64,000 bases of DNA, taken from NCBI GenBank assembly GCA_934454635.1, contig CAKSFR010000003.1, positions 1 through 64,000 on the forward strand, written 5' to 3'. Within the stretch, counting starts at the first letter, position 1, and every line of letters begins with the position of its first letter. Positions 49,230-57,685 of this stretch are shown in pieces. The notes under the pieces were generated by a model. That model had not been told where the DNA came from. It searched no databases and worked only from the letters and a program-made list of their open reading frames with translations. This stretch comes from an uncultured Ruminiclostridium sp. (GTDB lineage: Bacteria > Bacillota > Clostridia > Oscillospirales > Ruminococcaceae). The position numbers and the translations under genes were made by a program.

Positions 49230-50237
49230 ATGGAAGAAACTTCAAAAAAACGCATTTTCAGCGCGATCCAGCCCACAAATACCCCTCATCTCGGAAATTA
49301 TCTCGGAGCGCTTGTAAACTGGATAAAGCTTCAGGACGAATTTGACTGCGCATACGCTATCGCCGACCTTCATTCGATAACCGTTCGGCAGGATCCTCAG
49401 AAGCTGCGCAGGCAGATAACCGAGAGCTTTGCTCTCCTGCTCGCAATGGGCGTTGACCCGAAGAAGTCTATTGCCTTTGTTCAAGGGCATAACCCCGCGC
49501 ACGCCGAGCTTTCGTGGGTGCTTTCCTGCTCAACGCAGTTCGGTGAGCTTTCGCGCATGACCCAGTTTAAGGACAAGAGCGAAAAACACCCCGAAAATAT
49601 CAATGCGGGACTTTTCACTTACCCCGTGCTTATGGCGGCGGATATCCTGCTTTATCAGGCTGACCTTGTTCCCGTCGGAGTTGACCAGAAGCAGCACCTT
49701 GAGCTTACACGAAACGTAGCTCAGCGCTTCAACTCGGTGTACGGCGAGACCTTTGTGATGCCCGAACCTTATATAATAAAGACGACGGCGAAGATAATGT
49801 CGCTTCAGGATCCCGCAAAGAAGATGAGCAAGTCGGACGAAAATCCGAACGCCAGCATTTCCATTCTCGACGATCGGGATACCGTTATCCGCAAGTTCAA
49901 GCGCGCGGTTACGGACAGCGACGCGGAGATATGCTATAGAGAGGGCAAGGACGGCATAAACAACCTCATGTCGATTTATTCCGCTGTTACGGGTAAGGAA
50001 TTTGACGAAATCGAGCGTGAATTTAGCGGCAAGGGCTACGGCGACTTCAAGCTTGCCGTCGGCGAAGCTACCGCGGATATGCTAAAGCCGCTTCAGGAGA
50101 ACTTCGCACGGATAATCGGCGATAAGGCGTATATCAGCGATTGTATGCGCGAGGGCGCGGAGAAAGCCTATAAGGCTTCGCGCAAAACGCTTCAAAAGGT
50201 TTATAAGAAGGTCGGCTTTGTCGAACTGCCCAGATGA
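49230..50237 (+). CDS. trpS: Tryptophanyl-tRNA synthetase
   Basis: 335 residues, normal for a bacterial TrpRS. The class I motifs are TNTPHLGNYLGA (HIGH-like HLGN) and KKMSKSDEN (KMSKS). Substrate-binding VGVDQKQHLELTR and MAADILLYQADLVPVGVDQ are intact. It is downstream of the aminotransferase and 4 bases overlap the next gene (ATGA). No T-box leader is found before it, so it is probably not regulated by uncharged tRNA at this site. Confidence 0.96.
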   Translation: MEETSKKRIFSAIQPTNTPHLGNYLGALVNWIKLQDEFDCAYAIADLHSITVRQDPQKLRRQITESFALLLAMGVDPKKSIAFVQGHNPAHAELSWVLSCSTQFGELSRMTQFKDKSEKHPENINAGLFTYPVLMAADILLYQADLVPVGVDQKQHLELTRNVAQRFNSVYGETFVMPEPYIIKTTAKIMSLQDPAKKMSKSDENPNASISILDDRDTVIRKFKRAVTDSDAEICYREGKDGINNLMSIYSAVTGKEFDEIEREFSGKGYGDFKLAVGEATADMLKPLQENFARIIGDKAYISDCMREGAEKAYKASRKTLQKVYKKVGFVELPR

Positions 50238-51022
50238 AAAATAAAACGAAAATTGCGATTGCGGCGGGAATTGCCGCCGCGGTCGCGATAGCCTGCAATC
50301 CGCTGCTCACAGTCGTTGACTATGAGGTCGAGGCGAGAACGGGCGGAACAGTCAAGATCGCGTTTTTGTCCGACGTTCACGACAGTTGGTACGGCGACGG
50401 GCAGAGCGAGCTTGTTGACAGCATAAAAAAAGCGGGGACTGATATTGTTGTGTTCGGCGGCGACCTTTTCGACGAGCAGAACGGCGAGAAAAATTCGTGG
50501 GCGTTGGTTGACGCGCTTGCGGGCGAGTATCCTTGTTTTTACGCGATAGGAAATCACGAAACGCGGTCGGGCAAAGCCGATTTTTATAAGGAAGAAATGG
50601 CGCGGCGTGGAGTCTGCGTCCTTTCGGGCGCTTCGCAGAGAATAGATGTAAACGGCGCGGCGCTGCGTTTTTTCGGCGCGGAGGACATTGACGAGGTTTT
50701 TTCGCTTGAAGATGACTGCGATGATAACGCGTACAATATTCTTTTGTATCACTATCCGTCGGATTACCCGTTTATCTCCAACTGCGGCTTCGACCTTGTG
50801 CTTTCGGGACACGCTCACGGCGGGCAATGGCGGCTGCCGGGGCTGATAAACGGGCTTTATTCGCCCGACGAGGGAATTTTTCCGAAATATGCGGGCGGGA
50901 GATATGACGAAAACGGCTCGGTAATGATAGTGAGCCGCGGGCTTTACCGCCACCTGTTCAATATCGTCGTTCCGCGCATATTCAACCGTCCCGAACTTGT
51001 TTTTGTGACTTTGAAAGGGTGA
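50234..51022 (+). CDS. Membrane-anchored metallophosphoesterase
   Basis: 262 residues. An N-terminal hydrophobic segment (6-24, IAIAAGIAAAVAIACNP) anchors a calcineurin-like phosphoesterase domain. Metal-binding motifs: LSDVHDSW (DxH), FGGDLFDE (GD), IGNHE (GNHE), and GHAHGGQWRLP (GHxHGGQ). All are intact, so catalysis is likely. The family (YkuE/YaeI-like) acts on phosphodiesters such as lipid or UDP-sugar intermediates; the substrate here is unknown. Its start overlaps trpS by 4 bases. Confidence 0.9.
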   Translation: MKNKTKIAIAAGIAAAVAIACNPLLTVVDYEVEARTGGTVKIAFLSDVHDSWYGDGQSELVDSIKKAGTDIVVFGGDLFDEQNGEKNSWALVDALAGEYPCFYAIGNHETRSGKADFYKEEMARRGVCVLSGASQRIDVNGAALRFFGAEDIDEVFSLEDDCDDNAYNILLYHYPSDYPFISNCGFDLVLSGHAHGGQWRLPGLINGLYSPDEGIFPKYAGGRYDENGSVMIVSRGLYRHLFNIVVPRIFNRPELVFVTLKG

Positions 51023-51026
51023 TTTA

Positions 51027-51878
51027 ATGCTGCGCATTGTCGCGCTTATAGAAAATACGAGCGCTACCGAGCGCCTTAAGGCGGAGCATGGGCTTTCGCT
51101 TTACGTTGAAAACGGCGGTGAAAAATATCTGATAGACGCGGGCGCTTCCGACAAGCTGATAACCAACGCTAAGCGCATGAGAATACCGCTTGAGCAGGTC
51201 GAAAAAATTCTTATCACGCATAATCATTCCGCGCATACGGGCGGACTTGAAGCGCTTTTTAAGCTTAATCCGTCCTCTCTTGCGTATGCGCGGAAAGCGG
51301 CGAACGACGAATTTTTCGTAAAATACGGGCTGCTGCGCGTTCCGTCGGGTCAGCTCTCCGAGCTTTATGAGGAACACCCCGAGCGTTTTGTGCTTTATAA
51401 CAGCTTTCAGCAGCTTGGCGAGGGATTTTTCGCTATGTCCAACGAAATTCCCGACTACACGATGTACAGCGAGGACGAACGCCTTTTCCGTAAAGACGGG
51501 CGAAAGCTGATTCGCGACGACTATTCGCAGGAGGCCTTTTTCGTCGTTTTCCCGGACGGAAAGCGCGAAAGGTGCTGCGTGATAATAACCGGCTGCGCGC
51601 ACTGCGGCATTGTGAACGTGCTAAAAACCGTGCGGCTGCGTTTTCCCGACGTTCCCATAATTTCGGTTGTCGGGGGATTTCACATGATGGGCGGCAGCGA
51701 AAAATCACTTTGCTGCTCACCGGAATATATTGATAAGACCGTCAATGAAATAATGGCTATCGAAACGGGCGCGATATATACCTGTCACTGTACGGGGCTT
51801 GCGGGCTACAACGCTATGAAAGCGCGGCTCGGCGACCGCATACAGTATCTTCAGACCGGAGAGGAGCTTGAGTTTTAA
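51027..51878 (+). CDS. MBL-fold protein of the DHPPP/RFA-P synthase-like group (altered metal motif)
   Basis: 283 residues. The sequence NGGEKYLIDAGASDKLITNA followed by ILITHNHSAHTGGLEAL fits COG1237-type metallo-beta-lactamase proteins, as do ITGCAHCGIVNVLKTV and VVGGFHMMGG and CHCTG. The metal motif HxHxDH reads HNHSAH (65-70), so the Asp is replaced by Ala69. One metal site should be weak or missing, yet the other His residues are kept. It lies between the metallophosphoesterase and the trkA genes, with overlap of 1 base to the next start. Biochemical role unknown. Confidence 0.82.
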   Translation: MLRIVALIENTSATERLKAEHGLSLYVENGGEKYLIDAGASDKLITNAKRMRIPLEQVEKILITHNHSAHTGGLEALFKLNPSSLAYARKAANDEFFVKYGLLRVPSGQLSELYEEHPERFVLYNSFQQLGEGFFAMSNEIPDYTMYSEDERLFRKDGRKLIRDDYSQEAFFVVFPDGKRERCCVIITGCAHCGIVNVLKTVRLRFPDVPIISVVGGFHMMGGSEKSLCCSPEYIDKTVNEIMAIETGAIYTCHCTGLAGYNAMKARLGDRIQYLQTGEELEF

Positions 51879-52498
51879 TGAATGTTTTTGTAACAGGCTG
51901 CGGAAAGATCGGCGCGGAGCTTGCCGCGCGGCTGCATGATATGGGTCATGACGTTGTAGTTATTGACACGGCGGAATCGAATTTCGACAACCTTCCCGAC
52001 CGCTTCGGCGGGCTTACCTTCTGTGGTATCTCAATTGACGAGGACGTTCTTGTAAAGGCGGGCGTGCGGAGCTGCGACGTGCTTTTCGCCGCCTCGCAGG
52101 ACGATAACCTGAACCTTATGACCGCGCAGCTCGCAAAGACGGTGTTCGGCATAAAAAAGGTCATTGTCCGCGTAAGCGACAGTGAAAAGGAGAAAATTTT
52201 CAGCACCTCGGGAATAACGACCGTCTGCCCGACCAACCTCACGGTAGATTCGCTTATGTCGGCGTTCGAGGGGTATCAGAGCGAGGAATACTTCCGCATA
52301 GACAACCACGCTCTGCGTATGTTCAAGATCCCCGTTCCGCCCGAGCTTGTCGGAAAAAGGGCGATCGATATTACGCTTGAAGAAGGCGAGATACTTTACG
52401 CGATCATTTCTGCCGATGAAAATATGCGGCTTGTAAGCAATTACAATTTCGTGCTTAACGAGGGCGATACAATGGTGTTTTCGCGGCTTATCGACTGA
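51878..52498 (+). CDS. TrkA/KtrA-type potassium channel regulatory subunit 1
   Basis: 206 residues. An N-terminal NAD-binding RCK domain begins MNVFVTGCGKIGAELAARLH with the glycine-rich loop GCGKIG and the ribose-binding acid in VVIDTAE. A TrkA-C domain covers the last ~75 residues (ALRMFKIPVPPELVGKRAID...). Such proteins gate K+ transporters in response to NAD(H) or ATP. A second trkA follows 10 bases later. No trkH or ktrB membrane subunit is in the window. Confidence 0.9.
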   Translation: MNVFVTGCGKIGAELAARLHDMGHDVVVIDTAESNFDNLPDRFGGLTFCGISIDEDVLVKAGVRSCDVLFAASQDDNLNLMTAQLAKTVFGIKKVIVRVSDSEKEKIFSTSGITTVCPTNLTVDSLMSAFEGYQSEEYFRIDNHALRMFKIPVPPELVGKRAIDITLEEGEILYAIISADENMRLVSNYNFVLNEGDTMVFSRLID

Positions 52499-52508
52499 CG
52501 GAGGAGAT

Positions 52509-53183
52509 ATGGGAAAGAAAATGATAATCGTCGGAGGCGGACGCGTCGGGTATTATCTTACGCGCGCTCTTCGCGAACGGAACAGGGAAATCGTTCTGAT
52601 CGAAAATAATAAGGCTATTTGCAAGGAAGTCGCGAATACGCTCGACGTACCGGTCGTGTGGGGCGACGGAAGCTCCGCGGGAGTTCTAGAACGCGCGGGA
52701 ATAAACGACGCCAGCACGTTTATCGCGGTGACGGGGCGCGACGAGGTCAATCTTATTGCCTGCCAGACCGTGAAGATGCTGTTTAAAACGCAGAAAACCG
52801 TCGCAAAGGCGAATAACCCCAAAAATGTTGAAAATATGAAGCGTCTGGGCGTTGATATCGTAATTTCCGCTACGGACAGTATCATACGCCTGCTCGAGCG
52901 CGAGGTCGATCACAGCACGATAAAGCAGCTTATCCCGCTGAATAACGGAAAAGCGGCGGTGTATCAGATAGACCTGCCCGAAGATTTCGCTTTTTCGGGG
53001 CGCGAGCTTCAGACGATAACGCTTCCGGACAGCTGCAATATTGTCTCAATAACGCGCGAGGAGGAGCTTATAATCCCCCGAGGCAAGACTAAGCTCATGG
53101 CGGGAGATAAGCTGCTTATCGTGTCGGCGGTCGATTCAAGCGGCGATGTGCGGCGTGCGCTGAGACTGAAAAAAGTGACTTGA
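52509..53183 (+). CDS. TrkA/KtrA-type potassium channel regulatory subunit 2
   Basis: 224 residues. A Rossmann fold with KMIIVGGGRVGYYLTRALRE (GGGRVG) and an acidic residue in VLIENN, then a C-terminal TrkA-C domain (QIDLPEDFAFSGRELQTITL...). It follows the first trkA with 10 bases between stop and start and AGGAGATAT as ribosome-binding site. Two RCK subunits in tandem suggest a heteromeric gate, or one each for two channels. There is no clear terminator before the next promoter at 53259. Confidence 0.9.
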   Translation: MGKKMIIVGGGRVGYYLTRALRERNREIVLIENNKAICKEVANTLDVPVVWGDGSSAGVLERAGINDASTFIAVTGRDEVNLIACQTVKMLFKTQKTVAKANNPKNVENMKRLGVDIVISATDSIIRLLEREVDHSTIKQLIPLNNGKAAVYQIDLPEDFAFSGRELQTITLPDSCNIVSITREEELIIPRGKTKLMAGDKLLIVSAVDSSGDVRRALRLKKVT

Positions 53184-53258
53184 TACTATAAATTCTGATA
53201 AATTGCACGGAAAACGGGCAATAATTTTGTTCAATCGTCTATAATACCGAAAAAACAC

Positions 53259-53287
53259 TTGAAATTTTTGCTATTTTAGGATATAAT
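53259..53287 (+). promoter_or_regulatory. Promoter of the glgP operon
   Basis: TTGAAA (53259-53264), a 17-bp spacer, and TATAAT (53282-53287). The -10 is immediately followed by ATG 53288, which therefore cannot be the glgP start. Confidence 0.8.
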
Positions 53288-53332
53288 ATGATTGTTTCAT
53301 TGTATTTTGGAAGAAAGGGTAGGAAAAAAAGG

Positions 53333-55729
53333 ATGATTTCACCTTTTACCGCTGAAGAACTCAGCAAAAAGCTCAGAGATAATCTTGAGTACAATTTCCG
53401 CATAAATCCCGAGGAAGCGACAAGCACGCAGATCTATAAGGCTCTGTCGAATATCGTTGTCGAGCACCTCAAGGAAAAGCGCCACAAGTTCATGACGAAG
53501 TGCAATTCCGAGGGAAAGAAGCAGGTCTATTACATTTCTATGGAATTTCTTATGGGACGTTCCCTCAAGACCTCTTTATACAACATCGGACTGAATGAAG
53601 TTGCGGAACAGGTTCTTAAAAAGGACTACGATCTTAAAATAGATACCGTTTATGACGAGGAGCCCGATGCGGGTCTCGGAAACGGCGGTCTCGGACGTCT
53701 TGCTGCCTGCTATATGGACGGTATGGCTACCTGCGCATACCCCGCGACAGGCTATTCTCTGCTTTATGAATACGGAATTTTCAAGCAGAAGATAATGGAG
53801 GGCTGGCAGACCGAGCTTCCCGATAACTGGCTTCCCGGCGGCGAATCGTGGCTCATGCCCGTTCCCGATCAGGCTATCGAGGTTCATTTCGACGGCGAAG
53901 TCCGCGAATACTGGGACAACGAATATCATCACATCTCCCATGTGAACTATACCCCCGTTATGGCGGTTCCTTATGATATGTACGTTTCCGGCTACGACAG
54001 CGAGGGCGTTTCAAAGCTTCGTCTTTGGAGCGCGCAGAGTATGTCGTTCGATATGAGCGCGTTCAACGCGGGCGATTATGCAAATGCTCTTGGTGCAAAC
54101 AACATTGCGCACGCACTCACAAAGGTTCTTTACCCCAACGACAATCACCTTGAGGGTAAGGCTCTCCGTCTGCGCCAGCAGTACTTCATGTGCGCGGCTT
54201 CGATAGGCGATATCGTTATGCGTCATATGAACGTTTACGGAACGCTCGATAACCTCCACGACAAGGTTGCTATCCAGATAAACGACACTCACCCGACGCT
54301 CGCTATCCCTGAGCTTATGCGTATTCTGCTCGACGACTGCGGCTATAGCTGGTCGAAGTCGTGGCATATCGTTACGAACACATTTGCTTATACGAACCAC
54401 ACGGTTCTCGCCGAAGCGCTTGAAAAGTGGGACAAGGATCTTATTCAGCGCGTTCTCCCGAGAATTTACATGATAATCTGCGAGATCAACCGTCGCTACT
54501 GCGAGGGACTTTCCAATCGCCTGCCTTATGAAAAGGTAGAGAGAATGTCCATTTTCAGCAACAATATGATAAAAATGGCGAACATCTGCGTTGACGCTTC
54601 GCACTCCGTAAACGGCGTATCCAAGCTTCACAGTGAAATTATCAAGGAAAGCGTTTTCCACGACGAGTACGAGGATAAGCCCACGAAGTTCAAGAACGTT
54701 ACCAACGGTATCGCTTACCGCCGCTGGATGCTCCAGTCGAATCCGCGCCTTACAAGCCTGCTTTCCGAGTGCATCGGCGAGGGCTTCAAGAAGAACGCTC
54801 AGGAGCTTTCACGCTTCAGAATGTTCGAGAACGACGAAAGAGTTCTGCGCAGACTTTCTCAGATAAAGCACGACAACAAGGCGGATTTTGCGAAGTTTGT
54901 TTATAACACGACAGGCACGAAGCTTAATCTTGACAGCATTTTCGACGTTCAGGTAAAGCGCCTGCACGAATACAAGCGCCAGCAGCTCAACGCGCTGAAT
55001 ATCATTTCGGAGTACAACTATCTGCGTGATAATCCCGACGCGGATTTTGTTCCAAAGACATACATTTTCGCTTCAAAGGCTGCTCCCGGCTATTATATGG
55101 CAAAGCAGATAATTAAGCTTATCTGGTGTATCGGCGAGGAACTCAAGAAGAACCCGAAGCTTAACGAAAAGCTTGCGGTCGTATTCCTTGAGGATTACCG
55201 CGTAACGCTTTCCGAAATTCTTATGCCGGCAAGCGAAATTTCCGAGCAGATCTCCCTCGCGGGAACGGAAGCGAGCGGCACGGGCAACATGAAGCTCATG
55301 CTTAACGGCGCAATCACAATGGGTACCTACGACGGCGCTAACGTTGAAATTCATGAACAGGTCGGCGATGACAATATCTTCATTTTCGGTATGTCAACTC
55401 CCGAAGTGAACGTCATGAAGCAGAACGGCTATTCGCCGGAGGGCTATTACAACCACAACGATATTATCCGCAGCGCTATCGACGCTATGTACAAGGGCTT
55501 CAACGGCGCGAAGTTCGACGAGGTTGCTAACGCTATTCGCTATGTCGACCAGTATATGTGCCTTGCGGACTTTGAAAGCTACCGCAGCACTCAGGCTAAG
55601 GCGAGAGAAACCTATAAGGATATCCTCAAGTGGAACAAGATGTCCCTTGCGAATATCGCAGGCTCCGGAATCTTCTCTGCTGACCGCGCCGTTACAGATT
55701 ATGCGCGCGATATCTGGCATATATTATAA
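53333..55729 (+). CDS. glgP: Glycogen/starch phosphorylase
   Basis: 798 residues. It releases glucose-1-phosphate from the non-reducing ends of glycogen or starch using PLP. The PLP-binding lysine lies in EASGTGNMKLMLNG. Other family runs are YYISMEFLMGRSLKTSLYNI, GNGGLGRLAACYMDGMAT, TNHTVLAEALEKW, and VQVKRLHEYKRQQLN (as DVQVKRLHEYKRQ). I start at ATG 53333 (AGGAAAAAAGG upstream) and not at 53288, because the -10 hexamer ends at 53287. A GH13 enzyme gene follows by 63 bp. Confidence 0.95.
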   Translation: MISPFTAEELSKKLRDNLEYNFRINPEEATSTQIYKALSNIVVEHLKEKRHKFMTKCNSEGKKQVYYISMEFLMGRSLKTSLYNIGLNEVAEQVLKKDYDLKIDTVYDEEPDAGLGNGGLGRLAACYMDGMATCAYPATGYSLLYEYGIFKQKIMEGWQTELPDNWLPGGESWLMPVPDQAIEVHFDGEVREYWDNEYHHISHVNYTPVMAVPYDMYVSGYDSEGVSKLRLWSAQSMSFDMSAFNAGDYANALGANNIAHALTKVLYPNDNHLEGKALRLRQQYFMCAASIGDIVMRHMNVYGTLDNLHDKVAIQINDTHPTLAIPELMRILLDDCGYSWSKSWHIVTNTFAYTNHTVLAEALEKWDKDLIQRVLPRIYMIICEINRRYCEGLSNRLPYEKVERMSIFSNNMIKMANICVDASHSVNGVSKLHSEIIKESVFHDEYEDKPTKFKNVTNGIAYRRWMLQSNPRLTSLLSECIGEGFKKNAQELSRFRMFENDERVLRRLSQIKHDNKADFAKFVYNTTGTKLNLDSIFDVQVKRLHEYKRQQLNALNIISEYNYLRDNPDADFVPKTYIFASKAAPGYYMAKQIIKLIWCIGEELKKNPKLNEKLAVVFLEDYRVTLSEILMPASEISEQISLAGTEASGTGNMKLMLNGAITMGTYDGANVEIHEQVGDDNIFIFGMSTPEVNVMKQNGYSPEGYYNHNDIIRSAIDAMYKGFNGAKFDEVANAIRYVDQYMCLADFESYRSTQAKARETYKDILKWNKMSLANIAGSGIFSADRAVTDYARDIWHIL

Positions 55730-55792
55730 TTACTACAACGGCAACGGGGCGCAACTGCGCCCTTTCGCTGTTTTTCTGAAAGGACCCGAATT

Positions 55793-57661
55793 ATGCTACC
55801 GATCTACGACGCTTTCAGCGAATCCTATAAAACGCCTTTCGGCGCGGTTGCGAGCGGAACGGAAATTGAATTTAAGCTGCGCTTTCCGGTTGACGTTCTT
55901 GTCGAAGAAGTAATGCTTGTTTCATACCGCCCCGGCTATAAGGAGCGCTTTGTGCATCTCGACCTTTCCGAAACGACTGACAGCTTCAAAATGTTCAGCT
56001 GCAAGTATGCTCCGGAGGACGTCGGACTGCACTATTATTACTTTTCGCTGCTGCTCAACCGCAACCGCCATTATGTCAAGAAAAGCGGCGCGAGCCTCGG
56101 CGTTATCGATAACGGCGAACTTTTCCAGCTCACCGTCTACGCCAAGGATATGACTACCCCCGATTGGCTCAAGGGCGGGGTAATGTATCAGATTTTTCCC
56201 GACCGTTTCGCGAAAAGCGGCATTTATCACGATAATGTTCCCGCAGACCGTCAGCTTCACACCGATTGGCTGGAAACGCCCGTCTGGAAGCCCGACAGCC
56301 GCGGTCAGATCACCAACAACGACTATTTTGGCGGCGATTTAAAGGGAATCGAGCAGAAGCTGCCTTATCTCGAATCGCTCGGCGTTACCGTAATTTATCT
56401 TAACCCGATATTTGAGTCGCACGAAAATCACCGTTACTGTACGGCGGATTATTCAAAGATAGACCCGCTGCTTGGAACGGAGGAGGACTTTGTAAGTCTT
56501 TGCAAGGCGGCTGCCGATCGCGGAATAAAAATAATTCTGGACGGCGTTTTCTCGCATACCGGCGCGGATTCGGTCTACTTCAACAAATTCGGAAGATACG
56601 GCGAAAATACGGGTGCATACCGTGACCCGAACAGCCCGTACCGCGAGTGGTACAGCTTCTCGAACTATCCGAACACATACGAATCGTGGTGGGGGATAAC
56701 CACTCTCCCGAACGTTATCGAAAATAATCCAGCATACACTAATTATATCTGCGGCGACGGGGGAATATTACAGAAATGGCTTGACCTCGGAGCAAGCGGC
56801 TGGCGGCTTGACGTTGCAGACGAGCTTCCCGACGAATTTATCGACAATCTTAACAAGGCTGTAAAAGCGAATGGCAGCGACAAGGTCATTTACGGCGAAG
56901 TTTGGGAGGACGCGACAAATAAGGAAAGCTACGGCGTTCGCAGGCGCTATCTTATCGGCGGGCAGCTCGACAGCGTAATGAACTACCCCTTTAAAGAAGC
57001 TATCCTCAACTACGTTAAAACGGGCAACCCGCAGGAGCTTACCGAGGGGATAATGACTATCGTTGAGCATTACCCGAAGCCCTGCACCGATATATTGATG
57101 AACTTCCTTTCGACTCACGACACCGAGCGCGCAATAACCAGACTTGCCGGTGAAGAGGTTGGCTGGAACGGCCGCGAATGGCAGGCGGAGCGCTATCTGA
57201 CAGATGAGCAGTTCGTTTTCGGTATCACGCTGATGCGCTGTGCGATGGTGCTGCAATTCTTCCTCCCCGGAATCCCGTGCATTTACTACGCGGACGAAGC
57301 GGGGCAGGAGGGCTATAAAGACCCGTTTAACCGCCGCACATACCCGTGGGGCAGCGAGGACGAGCGTCTTATTGATTTCACAAAGCGGCTCGGTCATCTG
57401 CGCCGCAGCATAAAGGCATTTGCAAAGGGCAATCTGCATTTTATCGAGGTTACGAAAGAATACGCCGTATTCAGCAGAACCGACCGTGAAATCGGCGAGC
57501 AGGCGGTCGTTATAATGAACCGCTCGCGCAGAGTTGTCGAGCGGCAGATAGATTGTCTTGCGGAATACCGAAATGCGGCGGTTGTTCACGGAACTTCGTG
57601 CAGCGACGGAACGATAAGAGTTTCGCCGTTCGATTTCGGGCTTATAGTGTCAAAAGAATAA
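55793..57661 (+). CDS. GH13 alpha-glycosidase (neopullulanase/cyclomaltodextrinase type)
   Basis: 622 residues. The N-terminal ~120 form a CBM34-like beta domain, then the GH13 barrel (VMYQIFPDRF, ...NPIFESHENHRYCTADY, DGVFSHTGADS). Catalytic residues: nucleophile in GWRLDVADE (D340), acid/base GEVWED (E369) and stabiliser STHDTERA (D443). No signal peptide, so it acts inside, likely on cyclodextrins, pullulan fragments or maltodextrins. Behind glgP it would trim the limit dextrin left by phosphorylase. It starts behind GAAAGGACCCG. Confidence 0.92.
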   Translation: MLPIYDAFSESYKTPFGAVASGTEIEFKLRFPVDVLVEEVMLVSYRPGYKERFVHLDLSETTDSFKMFSCKYAPEDVGLHYYYFSLLLNRNRHYVKKSGASLGVIDNGELFQLTVYAKDMTTPDWLKGGVMYQIFPDRFAKSGIYHDNVPADRQLHTDWLETPVWKPDSRGQITNNDYFGGDLKGIEQKLPYLESLGVTVIYLNPIFESHENHRYCTADYSKIDPLLGTEEDFVSLCKAAADRGIKIILDGVFSHTGADSVYFNKFGRYGENTGAYRDPNSPYREWYSFSNYPNTYESWWGITTLPNVIENNPAYTNYICGDGGILQKWLDLGASGWRLDVADELPDEFIDNLNKAVKANGSDKVIYGEVWEDATNKESYGVRRRYLIGGQLDSVMNYPFKEAILNYVKTGNPQELTEGIMTIVEHYPKPCTDILMNFLSTHDTERAITRLAGEEVGWNGREWQAERYLTDEQFVFGITLMRCAMVLQFFLPGIPCIYYADEAGQEGYKDPFNRRTYPWGSEDERLIDFTKRLGHLRRSIKAFAKGNLHFIEVTKEYAVFSRTDREIGEQAVVIMNRSRRVVERQIDCLAEYRNAAVVHGTSCSDGTIRVSPFDFGLIVSKE

Positions 57662-57685
57662 CTCTAAAAGAAAGGATCTGCTGAA

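Noticed and set aside
53288..53290. ATG 53288 as the glgP start
   Set aside because: It directly follows the -10 hexamer, so it lies at or before the transcription start. ATG 53333 has a good ribosome-binding site.
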